A stretch of 64,000 bases of DNA, from contig NZ_BMPI01000019.1 in NCBI RefSeq assembly GCF_014647515.1, positions 104,311-168,310 on the forward strand, given 5' to 3'. Shown piece after piece: positions 25,432 through 33,876 of this stretch. The notes under the pieces are model-generated. The model was not told the origin of the DNA. It worked only from the letters and a program-made list of their open reading frames with translations, and did no database searches. The stretch's first letter is position 1; every line of letters begins with the position of its first letter. Made by a program: the position numbers and the translations under genes. The DNA comes from Dactylosporangium sucinum. GTDB lineage: Bacteria; Actinomycetota; Actinomycetes; Mycobacteriales; Micromonosporaceae.

Positions 25432-26597
25432 GCCGTCGACCGTTGACCGGCCGCCGCCCTGTGTACCGCACGGAGCAGCGCGACGGCCCGCGGGTCCGGC
25501 CCCGGCTCGTCGCGCAGCTCGTTCATCACGTACGCCACACCGATCCGTTCCCGCGGCCAGGCCGCGCTGACCGAGCCGCCGGCCCCCGTGTGCCCGAACG
25601 CGTGCGCCGGCGGCCCGAGCCGCCGCCCCCCGGTCTGGAGTTGAAACCCCGCACCGTACCGCAGGCGCTCGCCGGTCAGCGGGTCGACGAAGTGGCTGCG
25701 CTCCGCGGTGGCGCCGGCCAGGGCCTCCGCCGACGCCACGGTGACGCCGTCGAGCCGGCCGCCGAGCGCCAGGCAACCGTAGAGCCGGGCGAGCGACCGG
25801 GCGGTGCCGATCGCGTTCGCGCCCGGGATCTCCGCGGCGCGGAAGTCCGGGTCGTTCCACGGCATCCGGGGGGCCGGGAAGAGCGGAGGGTTCGCCCAGG
25901 CGGCGCCGAGCAACCGGTCGCTCTCGCCGGCCCGCACGGAGAGCTGCGCAGCGGTGCCCCAGCCCGGCCCGTAGGCCAGCTCGGACACCCGGCCCGCGTG
26001 CCGCTCCGGCAGGCCCAGCCAGATGTCGAGGCCGAGCGGCGCGGCGATCTCGTCGGCGAGATAACGGCCCGCGCTGCGGCCGGTCACCCGGCGAATCAGC
26101 TCGCCGGCGAGCCAGCCGTACGTGAGCGGGTGGTAGACGGCGCCGGCCCGGGGGTCCCATTCGCGCGGCTGGGCGGCGAGGAGCCGCGCCATCCGCGCGC
26201 CGTCGCACAGGTCGCGTTCGCGCAGCCGCCGCCGGACACCCGGCAGACCCGCCCGGTGCGACAGCACCTCCCCGACGGTGATCCCGGCCTTCCCGTTCGC
26301 CGCGAACTCCGGCCAGTACCGGGCCACCGGTGCGTCGAGGTCGACCAGCCCGTGGTCGAGCAGCCGGGCGAAGCAGGCGGCGACGAGCCCCTTCGTGCCG
26401 GAGAACAGCAGTTGGAGCGTGTCCGCCCGCCACGGGACACCGGGCGCCGCGGCGCCGCCCCACACGTCGACGACCACCTCGCCGTTGCGGACGGCGGCGA
26501 ATGCGGCGCCGCGCTCGCCGCGCCGGGCCAGGTTCTCGCGGAACGCATCGGCCACCGCGCCGAACCCGGGCGCCACCGTCCACTCCGCGTCGCTCAT
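25428..26597 (-). CDS. Serine hydrolase, class C beta-lactamase/EstB fold (1 of 4)
   Basis: 389 residues, no signal peptide, so cytoplasmic. FSGTKG gives the S-x-x-K nucleophile (S66, K69); YHPLTYGWL the Tyr motif region; FGHTGAGGS the third box (HTG). SHRAGLPGV is the conserved loop after the nucleophile helix. Family members are esterases, D-aminopeptidases or transesterases rather than true beta-lactamases. It overlaps the SMP-30 gene upstream and the SDR gene downstream by four bases. Four genes of this type lie in the island; a deacylation or lactone step is inferred. Confidence 0.82.
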   Translation of the reverse strand: MSDAEWTVAPGFGAVADAFRENLARRGERGAAFAAVRNGEVVVDVWGGAAAPGVPWRADTLQLLFSGTKGLVAACFARLLDHGLVDLDAPVARYWPEFAANGKAGITVGEVLSHRAGLPGVRRRLRERDLCDGARMARLLAAQPREWDPRAGAVYHPLTYGWLAGELIRRVTGRSAGRYLADEIAAPLGLDIWLGLPERHAGRVSELAYGPGWGTAAQLSVRAGESDRLLGAAWANPPLFPAPRMPWNDPDFRAAEIPGANAIGTARSLARLYGCLALGGRLDGVTVASAEALAGATAERSHFVDPLTGERLRYGAGFQLQTGGRRLGPPAHAFGHTGAGGSVSAAWPRERIGVAYVMNELRDEPGPDPRAVALLRAVHRAAAGQRSTA

Positions 26598-27448
26598 CCG
26601 GCGAACCGCGGTTTGGGCAGGCCCTGCGGGCCCGGGCGGAGCCGGAACAGGTTGCCGGCCAGCGGCTCGGCGCGCCGTCCGGCGTCGTCGAGCTTGTGGC
26701 GAGAGCTGGTGACGAACAGGTCCCGCAGCGTCGCGCCGCCGAACGCGACGCTGGTGGGGCAGCTGACCGGGAGCGGCACGACCCGGTCCAGCGTGCCGTC
26801 CGCCCGGTACCGGCGCACCGCGCCGCCGCCGAACAACGCGACCCAGACGCCGCCCTCGGCGTCGACCGTGAGCCCGTCGGGGAGGCCGTCCTCCGCCGGG
26901 ATCGCCGCGAACGTGCGCCGGTCGCCGAGGCGCCCGGTGCCCGCGTCGAACGGGTACCGGTCGACGCGCTGCGCCGGGCTGTCGATGTGGTACATCACCG
27001 TGCCGTCCGGGCTCCAGTCCAGCCCGTTGGAGATCGTCAGCCCGTCCAGGACGCAGTCCACCCGGCCGTCCGGCTCGATCCGGTACAGCGCCGCGACGCC
27101 GGGCTCCCGCCGGCTGGACATCGTGCCCGCCCAGAGTCGTCCCGCGGCGTCGCAGGCGGCGTCGTTGAGCCGGTCGGCCCGGGCGTCGCCGTCGAGGTGG
27201 GCGAGGGTCCGCAGGCCGCCCTCCGGGTCACGCACCACCACGTCGCGCCCGACGCCGAGCACGTGGCCGCCGTCCCTGCGGGGTATCGCGAAGGCCAGCG
27301 GCGACGTCACCGTGACCGGCGCCGGGTCCCCGGTCGTGCGGAGGCGGCCGGTCAGGATGTCCACCCAGGACAGTCGCGCCGTGCGGACGTCCCAGAACGG
27401 GCCCTCACCCAGTTCGTCGCCGGCCGCGACGCTCGTGACCCCGTTCAC
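26594..27448 (-). CDS. SMP-30/gluconolactonase family lactonase
   Basis: 284 residues from a GTG that overlaps the preceding hydrolase gene (GTGA). AAGDELGEGPFWDVRTARLSWVD starts the propeller with the metal-binding Glu; DRLNDAACDAAGRLWAGTM, LTISNGLDWSPDGTVMYHID and LPDGLTVDAEGGVWVALF carry the Asn and Asp ligands. This is the regucalcin-like branch that opens aldono-lactones. It sits between two serine hydrolases of the same family, so the operon encodes at least three potential ester or lactone hydrolases in a row. Confidence 0.85.
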   Translation of the reverse strand: MNGVTSVAAGDELGEGPFWDVRTARLSWVDILTGRLRTTGDPAPVTVTSPLAFAIPRRDGGHVLGVGRDVVVRDPEGGLRTLAHLDGDARADRLNDAACDAAGRLWAGTMSSRREPGVAALYRIEPDGRVDCVLDGLTISNGLDWSPDGTVMYHIDSPAQRVDRYPFDAGTGRLGDRRTFAAIPAEDGLPDGLTVDAEGGVWVALFGGGAVRRYRADGTLDRVVPLPVSCPTSVAFGGATLRDLFVTSSRHKLDDAGRRAEPLAGNLFRLRPGPQGLPKPRFAG

Positions 27449-28587
27449 CGCGGACCGTCGGCGAGGCAGTCGTGGAGGGCGGCGAGCACCCGTGCCGCCC
27501 GCCGGTCGCCCGGGTCGTCCCGCAGCAGGTTGGTCGCGTAGGAGAACCCCACGCGCGAGCCGGGCCAGCGGCCGTGCAGCGAGCCGCCGAACCCGCCGTG
27601 GCCGAACGCGTCCGGCGGCGGCCCGAACGGTTGCGCCTCCGTCTGCACCTGGAAGCCGACACCGAACGCCATCGCTCCGCCGTGCAGCGGATCCACCCGC
27701 ACGCTGAGCGGCCGGCGGGCGAGGTCCAGCGTGGCCGCGCCGACCAGGCGGTCGAGCCGCCCGTACAGGAGGGCGACGGCGCGCGCGGTGGCGATGCCGT
27801 TCGCGGCCGGCACCTCGGCCGCGTGCCACGCACGCTCGTTGCCGGGGAATCCCAGCCGCTCCCGCCGGACGGGGTTGGCCAGCACCGAGCGCGCGAAGGC
27901 GTCATGCTCCGGCGGTCCCGGGGCGTGCAGGTCGAGCTCCAGGCGGGCCACGCGCGGCTCCAGTGCGGCGGGCAGCCCGATCCACGCCTCGATGCCCAGC
28001 GGGCCGGCGACCTCCTCCGCGAAGAACCGCCCGACCGTCCGGCCGTCGATCCGGCGCAGCAGCTCACCGCAGAGCCAGCCGAACGTGAGCGTGTGGTAGG
28101 TGTCGGCCGCGCGCCGGTCGTTACTTTGCGGCTGGGCCGCGACCAGCGCGGCCATCCGGGTCGCGTCGGTCGCCTCCCGCCAGGTCACCGGGGTCGTGAG
28201 GCCGGGCAGACGGGCGGTGTGCGCGACGACGTCACGGACCAGCACACCGCCCTTGCCGGCCGCCGCGAACTCCGGCCAGTACGCGGCCACCGGCCGGTCG
28301 AGGCGCAGCCGGCCCCGGTCGACGAGCAGCAGCAGGCAGACGGCGACGAGCCCCTTGGTCCCGGAGAAGATGAGCTGCATCGTGTCGGGACGCCACGGCG
28401 CACCGGTGCGGGCGTCGGCGACGCCGCCCCACAGGTCGACGACCGGCTCGCCGTCCCGGTACGCGGCGAACGCCGCCCCGAGCTCGCCGTCGTCGGTGAA
28501 GGCGGCGGCGAACGCGTCCCGCACCGGCTCGAAGCCGGGCTCGACATGACCCGCGACCGGGGCGGCGGCCCGGGAGTCAGCCCGCAT
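27445..28587 (-). CDS. Serine hydrolase, class C beta-lactamase/EstB fold (2 of 4)
   Basis: 380 residues, no signal peptide. IFSGTKG gives S75 and K78; YHTLTFGWL is the Tyr box; AFGHGGFGGSLHG the third box. It resembles the 25428 gene closely in layout (VVDLWGG, YWPEFAAAGKGGVLV, HTARLPGL), so the two look like old paralogues. The start overlaps the ABC ATPase gene by 11 bases. A substrate ester brought in by the transporter is a reasonable guess but not shown. Confidence 0.82.
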   Translation of the reverse strand: MRADSRAAAPVAGHVEPGFEPVRDAFAAAFTDDGELGAAFAAYRDGEPVVDLWGGVADARTGAPWRPDTMQLIFSGTKGLVAVCLLLLVDRGRLRLDRPVAAYWPEFAAAGKGGVLVRDVVAHTARLPGLTTPVTWREATDATRMAALVAAQPQSNDRRAADTYHTLTFGWLCGELLRRIDGRTVGRFFAEEVAGPLGIEAWIGLPAALEPRVARLELDLHAPGPPEHDAFARSVLANPVRRERLGFPGNERAWHAAEVPAANGIATARAVALLYGRLDRLVGAATLDLARRPLSVRVDPLHGGAMAFGVGFQVQTEAQPFGPPPDAFGHGGFGGSLHGRWPGSRVGFSYATNLLRDDPGDRRAARVLAALHDCLADGPR

Positions 28588-29383
28588 CGCCGACCGCCTC
28601 CAGCATCTTCTCCAGATCCTCCTGCAACCGGGTGAGCTCCGCGCCGCCGGCCATGTGCCGGACCAGCCCGCCGACCGTGAGATCCTCCTTCCGGTACGTC
28701 CCTTCGAGCCCGCCCCGGCGCAGCACGACGAAGCTGTCCCCCACCGGGTATGCGTGGTGCACGTTGTGCGTGATCAGCACGACGCCGATGCCGCTGGCCC
28801 GGGCCCGCAGGACGTGCCGGAGGACCAGTTCCGCCTCCCGCACGCCGAGCGCCGACGTCGGCTCGTCCAGGATGAGCACGCGCGCTCCGAAGTAGACGGC
28901 GCGGGCGATCGCGACGCACTGGCGCTGGCCGCCGGAGAGCGTCTCGACCGGCTGGCGCATGTCGCGCAGGTCGATGCCGACCTCGCGCAGCTCCCGCCGG
29001 GCGATCTCGCGGGCCCGGCGCGAGTCGAACCAGCCCAGCGAGAACCGCCCGCGAGTGGGTTCCCGTCCGAGGAAGAAGTTGCGGTAGATGGGCATGACCC
29101 CGACGAGTGCAAGATCCTGGAACACGGTGGCGATGCCGCGCCGCAGCGCGTCCCGGGGCGACGACAGCTCGATCCGCTCGCCGTCGAACCAGATCGCGCC
29201 CGAGTCCGGCCGGACCACTCCGGACAGCACCTTGATGAGCGTGGACTTGCCGGCGCCGTTGTCGCCGAGCAGACAGGTGATCTCGCCGGCCCGGACGTCG
29301 ATCGAGACGTCCCGCAGCGCCTCCACGCCGCCGTACCGCTTCGTCACGGCCTCGGCCCGCAACAGCGGCGTCCCGCCCGTCAT
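28577..29383 (-). CDS. ABC transporter ATP-binding protein (sugar type, single domain)
   Basis: 268 residues from an ATG overlapping the permease stop (ATGA). Walker A GDNGAGKST, Q-loop FQDLALVG, signature LSGGQRQ, Walker B VLILDEP and switch His in ITHN. The sequence is of the ribose/inositol importer kind (CUT2), but these normally have two fused ATPase domains as in RbsA. Here there is one domain, as in the FrcA-like subgroup, so it would work as a homodimer. It powers the permease at 29380. Confidence 0.88.
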   Translation of the reverse strand: MTGGTPLLRAEAVTKRYGGVEALRDVSIDVRAGEITCLLGDNGAGKSTLIKVLSGVVRPDSGAIWFDGERIELSSPRDALRRGIATVFQDLALVGVMPIYRNFFLGREPTRGRFSLGWFDSRRAREIARRELREVGIDLRDMRQPVETLSGGQRQCVAIARAVYFGARVLILDEPTSALGVREAELVLRHVLRARASGIGVVLITHNVHHAYPVGDSFVVLRRGGLEGTYRKEDLTVGGLVRHMAGGAELTRLQEDLEKMLEAVGDAG

Positions 29384-30477
29384 GTGCGCTCCTTTCGTGC
29401 CCGGCGCCGACGCCCGGTCGGCCGGGCGTACGTGTTGATGAGCACCGCTACCAGCAGGGTCACGCCGACGAACGGCAGGAACCAGTTGTCGTTGATGGAC
29501 GTGTAGAAGAAGCCCTGGTTGACGATGCCGAACAGCAGCGCGCCGAACGCCGTGCCGATCGGCGACCCGTAGCCGCCGGACAGCAGCGCGCCGCCGATCA
29601 CGGCCGCGGTCGCGGCCTGGAACATCTTGTCCGCCCCGGCGTTGACGTCCGCGGTGTCGGCCGTGAAGATCACCAGCACGGCGACCAGCGTGGCGCCGCA
29701 CGCGCTCGCCATGAACAGGCCGACCTTGACGCGGTCGACCGGGATGCCGGCCTTGCGGGCCGACTCACGGTCGCCACCGGTCGCGTAGATCCAGTTGCCC
29801 ACCTTCATGCGGTCGAGCACGATCGCGGCGAGGACGCTCAGGCCGACCCACCAGTAGAACGAGACCGACAGGCCGAACAGCTGCCCGTGGAAGAGGCGGA
29901 GCAGCGGGTCGTCGCGCAGCAGTTCGGTGAGCCCGGTCAGCTGGGTGGCCCCGGTCAGCGAGTTCGTGACCGCGACCGTGCCGCCGGTGAGCACGAACAT
30001 CATGGCCAGCGTGACGATGAACGACGGCACGCTCGTCCGCGTGACGATCAGCCCGTTGACGAGGCCCGCCACCGAGGCGCCGGCCAGCGCGAAGAGCAGC
30101 GCCGGCAGCAGCCCCCAGCCCCAGTACGTGACCGGGTAGGCGAACAGGATCCCGGCCGTGCCGATCATCGCGCCGACGGACAGGTCGAACTCCCCGGCCA
30201 CCAGCAGCAGGGTGACCGGGATCGCGACGATGCCGACCTGCGCGGCGACCTCCAGGTAGTTGCGCGTGCCGACGGCGGTCAGGAAGCCGGTGTGTCGCGC
30301 GGTCGTCGCGAAGAACGCGAAGACGAGGACCGTGCCGAGCACCGCGGTCAGCTCCGGGCGCGCCGCGACCCGCCGGAGCACCTCGAGCGGCGTCGAACCA
30401 CTGTCCGGAGCGGGCGGCGCAGCGGTGGTTGTGGCCGGTGCGGTCGCCGGCTCCTCGACGAGGTCTGTCCCACTCAT
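29380..30477 (-). CDS. ABC sugar permease (CUT2/RbsC family)
   Basis: 365 residues with a Thr/Ala-rich N-terminal tail and about ten membrane helices. VAGEFDLSVGAMIG is the characteristic RbsC-family segment; GLVNGLIVTRTSVPSFIVTLAMM and AATAAVIGGALLSGGYGSPIGTA are the usual later motifs. The ATG overlaps the binding-protein stop (ATGA). It imports a ribose- or inositol-type monosaccharide or cyclitol together with its neighbours. Confidence 0.87.
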   Translation of the reverse strand: MSGTDLVEEPATAPATTTAAPPAPDSGSTPLEVLRRVAARPELTAVLGTVLVFAFFATTARHTGFLTAVGTRNYLEVAAQVGIVAIPVTLLLVAGEFDLSVGAMIGTAGILFAYPVTYWGWGLLPALLFALAGASVAGLVNGLIVTRTSVPSFIVTLAMMFVLTGGTVAVTNSLTGATQLTGLTELLRDDPLLRLFHGQLFGLSVSFYWWVGLSVLAAIVLDRMKVGNWIYATGGDRESARKAGIPVDRVKVGLFMASACGATLVAVLVIFTADTADVNAGADKMFQAATAAVIGGALLSGGYGSPIGTAFGALLFGIVNQGFFYTSINDNWFLPFVGVTLLVAVLINTYARPTGRRRRARKERT

Positions 30478-31463
30478 CGCAGCTTCTTCTCCGACAGCGC
30501 GAGGACCTGGTCGACGTTGGCGGCGGTGACCGCGGACGGGCCGGTCGGGATCTGCGCGAGGGCCGGCTTGAGCCCGAGGGTCAGGTACTGCTTGATGAAC
30601 AGCACCGGCAGATAGCCCTGCAGGTAGGGTTGCTGGTCGAGCGCGAAGACGAGCTTGCCGTCCTTGATGGCGCCCAGCACCTGCGGGTCGATGTCGAGCG
30701 CGCTCCATCTGATCTCCGCCGCGCGGGCGCCGAGCTGGCTCTGCGCGGCGAGCATCGCGGGCGACATCAGCACGCCGACGTTGAACACGCCGTCGATCGT
30801 GGGGTCCTTCTGGAGGCTCGCCAGGATCGCGTTCTTCGTCGCCGTGACGTCGTTGGAGAGCGGTACCTGCAGAAACGTCACCTTTCCCGGGAAGCCGCGC
30901 TCGAAGCCGTTGTTGCGGTCCTCCGCGATGGGGATCCCCGGCGGGACCGTCACCATGAGCGCATGCTTGGCGCCGGCCTCACCGAGGAGCTTGCCGCCGA
31001 GCATGCCGGCGGCCGTCTCGTCGTTGCCGACGAACGTCAGTGCCCCGGTGGCGGTGGCCTCACCGGCGCCGGTCTGCGCGAGGACGACGGGTATCCCGCT
31101 GTCGACGGCCGCCTTGATGGTCGGGTTGAGCGCTGAGGGCAGCGTGTCGGTGATGACCAGCCCGTCCGGCTTGGACGCGACCGCGTTCTCGATGAGCGGC
31201 TTGAGCTGCGTGGCGCTCGTGGCCGACGTCGGGGTGCTGCGGTAGACCACCTCCACGCCCAGCTCCTTGCCGGCCGCGTCGAACGCGTTCGAGATGATCG
31301 CACCGATCGGGGTGTTCGCCGGGTTCGTGGCGACGTAGATCAGCCGGAGCTTCTTGCCGGGCGACGGGGTGCCGGCCGGAGGTCGGGCGGTGCAGGCGCC
31401 GGTGCCGAGGCCCAGCGCGACGGCGGAGACCGCCGTGCCGCCGAGCACGGTCCTTCTCCTCAT
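30474..31463 (-). CDS. Sugar-binding lipoprotein (RbsB-like), first gene of the transporter operon
   Basis: 329 residues. MRRRTVLGG followed by a hydrophobic run and GTGACTA gives a lipoprotein signal that also has a twin-arginine look. The fold is that of the periplasmic-binding-protein-like I family: RLIYVATNPANTPIG, LIENAVASKPDGLVITD and GVFNVGVLMSP. AAAGGACC precedes the ATG. It opens the operon running to 24625. The site TGATCTAATCA lies 48 bases upstream, so it is probably under the FadR regulator. Confidence 0.85.
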   Translation of the reverse strand: MRRRTVLGGTAVSAVALGLGTGACTARPPAGTPSPGKKLRLIYVATNPANTPIGAIISNAFDAAGKELGVEVVYRSTPTSATSATQLKPLIENAVASKPDGLVITDTLPSALNPTIKAAVDSGIPVVLAQTGAGEATATGALTFVGNDETAAGMLGGKLLGEAGAKHALMVTVPPGIPIAEDRNNGFERGFPGKVTFLQVPLSNDVTATKNAILASLQKDPTIDGVFNVGVLMSPAMLAAQSQLGARAAEIRWSALDIDPQVLGAIKDGKLVFALDQQPYLQGYLPVLFIKQYLTLGLKPALAQIPTGPSAVTAANVDQVLALSEKKLR

Positions 31464-31510
31464 ATCGGTCCTTTCCGAAGCAACGAGGTCCGCCGGGTTA
31501 AGTGTTTGGG

Positions 31511-31521
31511 TGATCTAATCA
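31511..31521. promoter_or_regulatory. Candidate FadR-family operator, site 2
   Basis: TGATCTAATCA, a perfect palindrome (TGAT, CTA, ATCA), 48 bases before the binding-protein gene. It is the most symmetrical of the four sites. Confidence 0.6.
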
Positions 31522-31570
31522 CAGGCCCGTTACTCGGTCAACGACGTGTTTCCGGTCTGCTACGGCAGGA

Positions 31571-32521
31571 TTACCGGCGCCGGGCGGCGTCGAGGAAGGT
31601 GCGCAACGCCGCCGCTTGCGCCGCCGTCGCGCGCCGGGACAGCTCCGCGTCCGGCGCGTCGAGCTCGAAGACGTGCGGCGCCCGGGCCCAGCACTGGAAC
31701 TCCACGGGCACGCCGGCGGCGAGCAGCCGCTGGGCGTACCCGAACGCCTCGTCCCTCAGGGCGTCCAGCTCGGCCGTCACCAGGCACGCCGGCGGCAGCC
31801 CGGACAGATCGGACCGGTCGGCCGGCGCGGCGTACGGCGGTCGCGTGCCCGGCCGGTCCCCCAGGTAGTAGGCCCACATCAGCCCGAAGTCGCGGCGCCG
31901 ATCGGGCGGCAGCGAGCGGGTCGACGGCGTGTCGAGCGCCGCGTCGAGCACGGGGTAGAGCAGCAGTTGCAGCGCGAGCGCCGGACCGCCCCGGTCCTGG
32001 CTGAGCTGGGCCACGGCGGCGGCCAGCGCACCGCCGGCGCTGCACCCGCCGACGCCCAGCACCCGGCGGTCGATCCCCAGCCCGGCCGCGTTCTCCGCGA
32101 CCCAGACGAGCACCGCGTAGCAGTCCTCGAGCGGTGCGGGGAACGTGTGTTCGGGCGCCAGCCGGTAGTCCACCGAAACGACCGTGACACCTGCCGCCCG
32201 GGCGAACGTCAGGCACTTCTCGTCCTCGGCGTCCAGGTCCCCCATCACGAAGGCGCCGCCGTGGGCGTACACCAGGCCGGCGCCGGACGGTGCCGCCGGC
32301 CGGTAGACCCGGACCGGCACACGATGACCGTCGAAGGCGGACCGGACCAGGTGCGACTCCACGGCCACGCCGGTGCGGTCGACGCCACCCCGGCCGGCCA
32401 CCGCCCGCAGGTGCGCGTGCTGCGCGGCGCGGGCCGCGGCCAGGTCGGCGATGCTCACGGTCGGCGGCGGGAACCTCCGCCACTGCGAAGCGACACCCTC
32501 GTCGAAGCGCGACACGTCCAT
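31571..32521 (-). CDS. Alpha/beta hydrolase of the HSL (hormone-sensitive lipase) family
   Basis: 316 residues. VYAHGGAFVMGD is the oxyanion-hole motif (HGGA for HGGG), YRLAPEHTFPAPLEDC the conserved following loop, GGCSAGGALAAA the nucleophile elbow (G-C-S-A-G), and AELDALRDEAFGYA with WARAPHVFEL the Asp and His. Members cleave short-chain esters. It is a single-gene unit between two large operons and carries its own FadR-type site 50 bases upstream, so it seems part of the same pathway. Confidence 0.85.
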   Translation of the reverse strand: MDVSRFDEGVASQWRRFPPPTVSIADLAAARAAQHAHLRAVAGRGGVDRTGVAVESHLVRSAFDGHRVPVRVYRPAAPSGAGLVYAHGGAFVMGDLDAEDEKCLTFARAAGVTVVSVDYRLAPEHTFPAPLEDCYAVLVWVAENAAGLGIDRRVLGVGGCSAGGALAAAVAQLSQDRGGPALALQLLLYPVLDAALDTPSTRSLPPDRRRDFGLMWAYYLGDRPGTRPPYAAPADRSDLSGLPPACLVTAELDALRDEAFGYAQRLLAAGVPVEFQCWARAPHVFELDAPDAELSRRATAAQAAALRTFLDAARRR

Positions 32522-32570
32522 CCGGCACCCGCCTCATCGCCGCCGGGAGTCCGTGCCCGGCCGAGGCAAG

Positions 32571-32581
32571 AGATTCGATCA
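32571..32581. promoter_or_regulatory. Candidate FadR-family operator, site 3
   Basis: AGATTCGATCA, one base different from site 1, 50 bases before the HSL esterase start. Confidence 0.6.
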
Positions 32582-32603
32582 CCGACTCACGATCATGTCA
32601 AGG

Positions 32604-32650
32604 TGGTGGTGCCGGGTCCCCGATCCTGCGATCGGACGCCGGCACCACCA
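32604..32650. terminator. Nested hairpin terminator
   Basis: Outer arms TGGTGGTGCCGG (32604-32615) and CCGGCACCACCA (32639-32650); inner arms CCGATC (32620-32625) and GATCGG (32630-32635) with loop CTGC. It follows the end of the operon that starts at 41980, 39 bases after its last stop, and separates it from the esterase promoter. Confidence 0.7.
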
Positions 32651-32688
32651 TGTCGTGCCGGCGCATCAGTTCGATCGGGCCGGACGGC

Positions 32689-33876
32689 TCACTCCTGACC
32701 CACAACCTCGACGGTGCCGCCGGCGTCGTGCGAGCGCTCCGCCGCCTCGTACAGGTGGAGCGTCGCGAGGCCGTCCCGGACGCCGGGCAGCGAGCGCCGG
32801 TAGGGAGCCGGGTCGTCGCCGGCCAGCGCCGCCAGCAACGACAGGCCGAGGTCGCGGTAGATGTTGGCGAACGCGAGGAGATAGCCCTCCGGATGGCCGG
32901 GGCGGAACCGGGAGGACCCCAGCGCCGCGGCGGACTGCCCCGCGCCGCCCTTGGTCAGGAGGGTCGGCGCCTGGCCCGCCCGCTGCAGCCACAGCCGTTC
33001 CGGGTCCTCCTGGCGCCACAGCAACCCGCCCTCGTCTCCGTAGATGCGGAACGCCAGGCCGTGCTCGTTGCCGATGGCGACGTAGCTCGTCCAGATCCGG
33101 CCGACCGCGCCGCCGCTGAGGCCCAGCGTGAGGTACGCGTTGTCGTACACCTCCCGCCCGGCGGCGAACGTGTGCATCGTGGCGGCGACGGTCGTGACCC
33201 GGTCGCCGGTGACGTACTCGGCCAGGTGATGGGCGTGCGTGCCGAGCTCGCCGAGGATACCGGCGCGCCCCATCGACTCCGGGCGGAACCGCCAGTGCCG
33301 CCGCGCCGGATCGGCCGGCTCGCGGGCCAGGTCGACGTCGCCCGAGGGGAAGTCCATCTCGACCATCGTGACGCGCCCGATGACCCCCGCGGCGACCGCG
33401 TCCCGCGCGTGACGGACGACCGGATACCCGGTGAAACAGTGGTTGAGCGCGAACACCAGTCCGCTGCGCTGCACCGCGTCGACCAGCCGGCGGGCCTCGG
33501 CCACCGTCCGGGCGAGCGGCTTCTCGCACAGCACGTTGATGCCGCCGGCCAGGAACGTGCTCGCGATCTCGAAGTGGGTCCGGGGCGGCGTCGCGATGAC
33601 CACGAGGTCGATGCCGTCGTCGCGCTCCGCCTCCGCCTGGGCCATCTCGCGATAGTCGCGGTACGACCGGGACTCGTCGATGAGCGCGGCGCGCGCGCTC
33701 GCACGGGCGACGTCCGGGTCGATCGACATGGCGCCCGCGACGAGCTCGAAGAGGCCGTCCACCCGCAGCGCCATCTGGTGCGTCTCACCGATGACCGAGT
33801 CCAGCCCTCCGCCGACGAGACCGACGCGCAGCCGACGGCCCACGCGGGTGAGCAACTCCGGCGGTGTTGTTGTCAT
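32689..33876 (-). CDS. Gfo/Idh/MocA-family dehydrogenase, last gene of the operon
   Basis: 395 residues. VGLVGGGLDSVIGETHQMAL is the NAD loop, VVIATPPRTHFEIAS and CEKPLARTVAEAR give the EKP motif, and GELGTHAHHLAEYVTG the C-terminal His region. The insert after the NAD loop (IGETHQMA) is typical of the sub-group often found with sugar-acid and cyclitol genes. It follows a second dehydrogenase of this family with ATGA overlap. Two sequential oxidations, or the action of a heteromer, are possible. Confidence 0.82.
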   Translation of the reverse strand: MTTTPPELLTRVGRRLRVGLVGGGLDSVIGETHQMALRVDGLFELVAGAMSIDPDVARASARAALIDESRSYRDYREMAQAEAERDDGIDLVVIATPPRTHFEIASTFLAGGINVLCEKPLARTVAEARRLVDAVQRSGLVFALNHCFTGYPVVRHARDAVAAGVIGRVTMVEMDFPSGDVDLAREPADPARRHWRFRPESMGRAGILGELGTHAHHLAEYVTGDRVTTVAATMHTFAAGREVYDNAYLTLGLSGGAVGRIWTSYVAIGNEHGLAFRIYGDEGGLLWRQEDPERLWLQRAGQAPTLLTKGGAGQSAAALGSSRFRPGHPEGYLLAFANIYRDLGLSLLAALAGDDPAPYRRSLPGVRDGLATLHLYEAAERSHDAGGTVEVVGQE

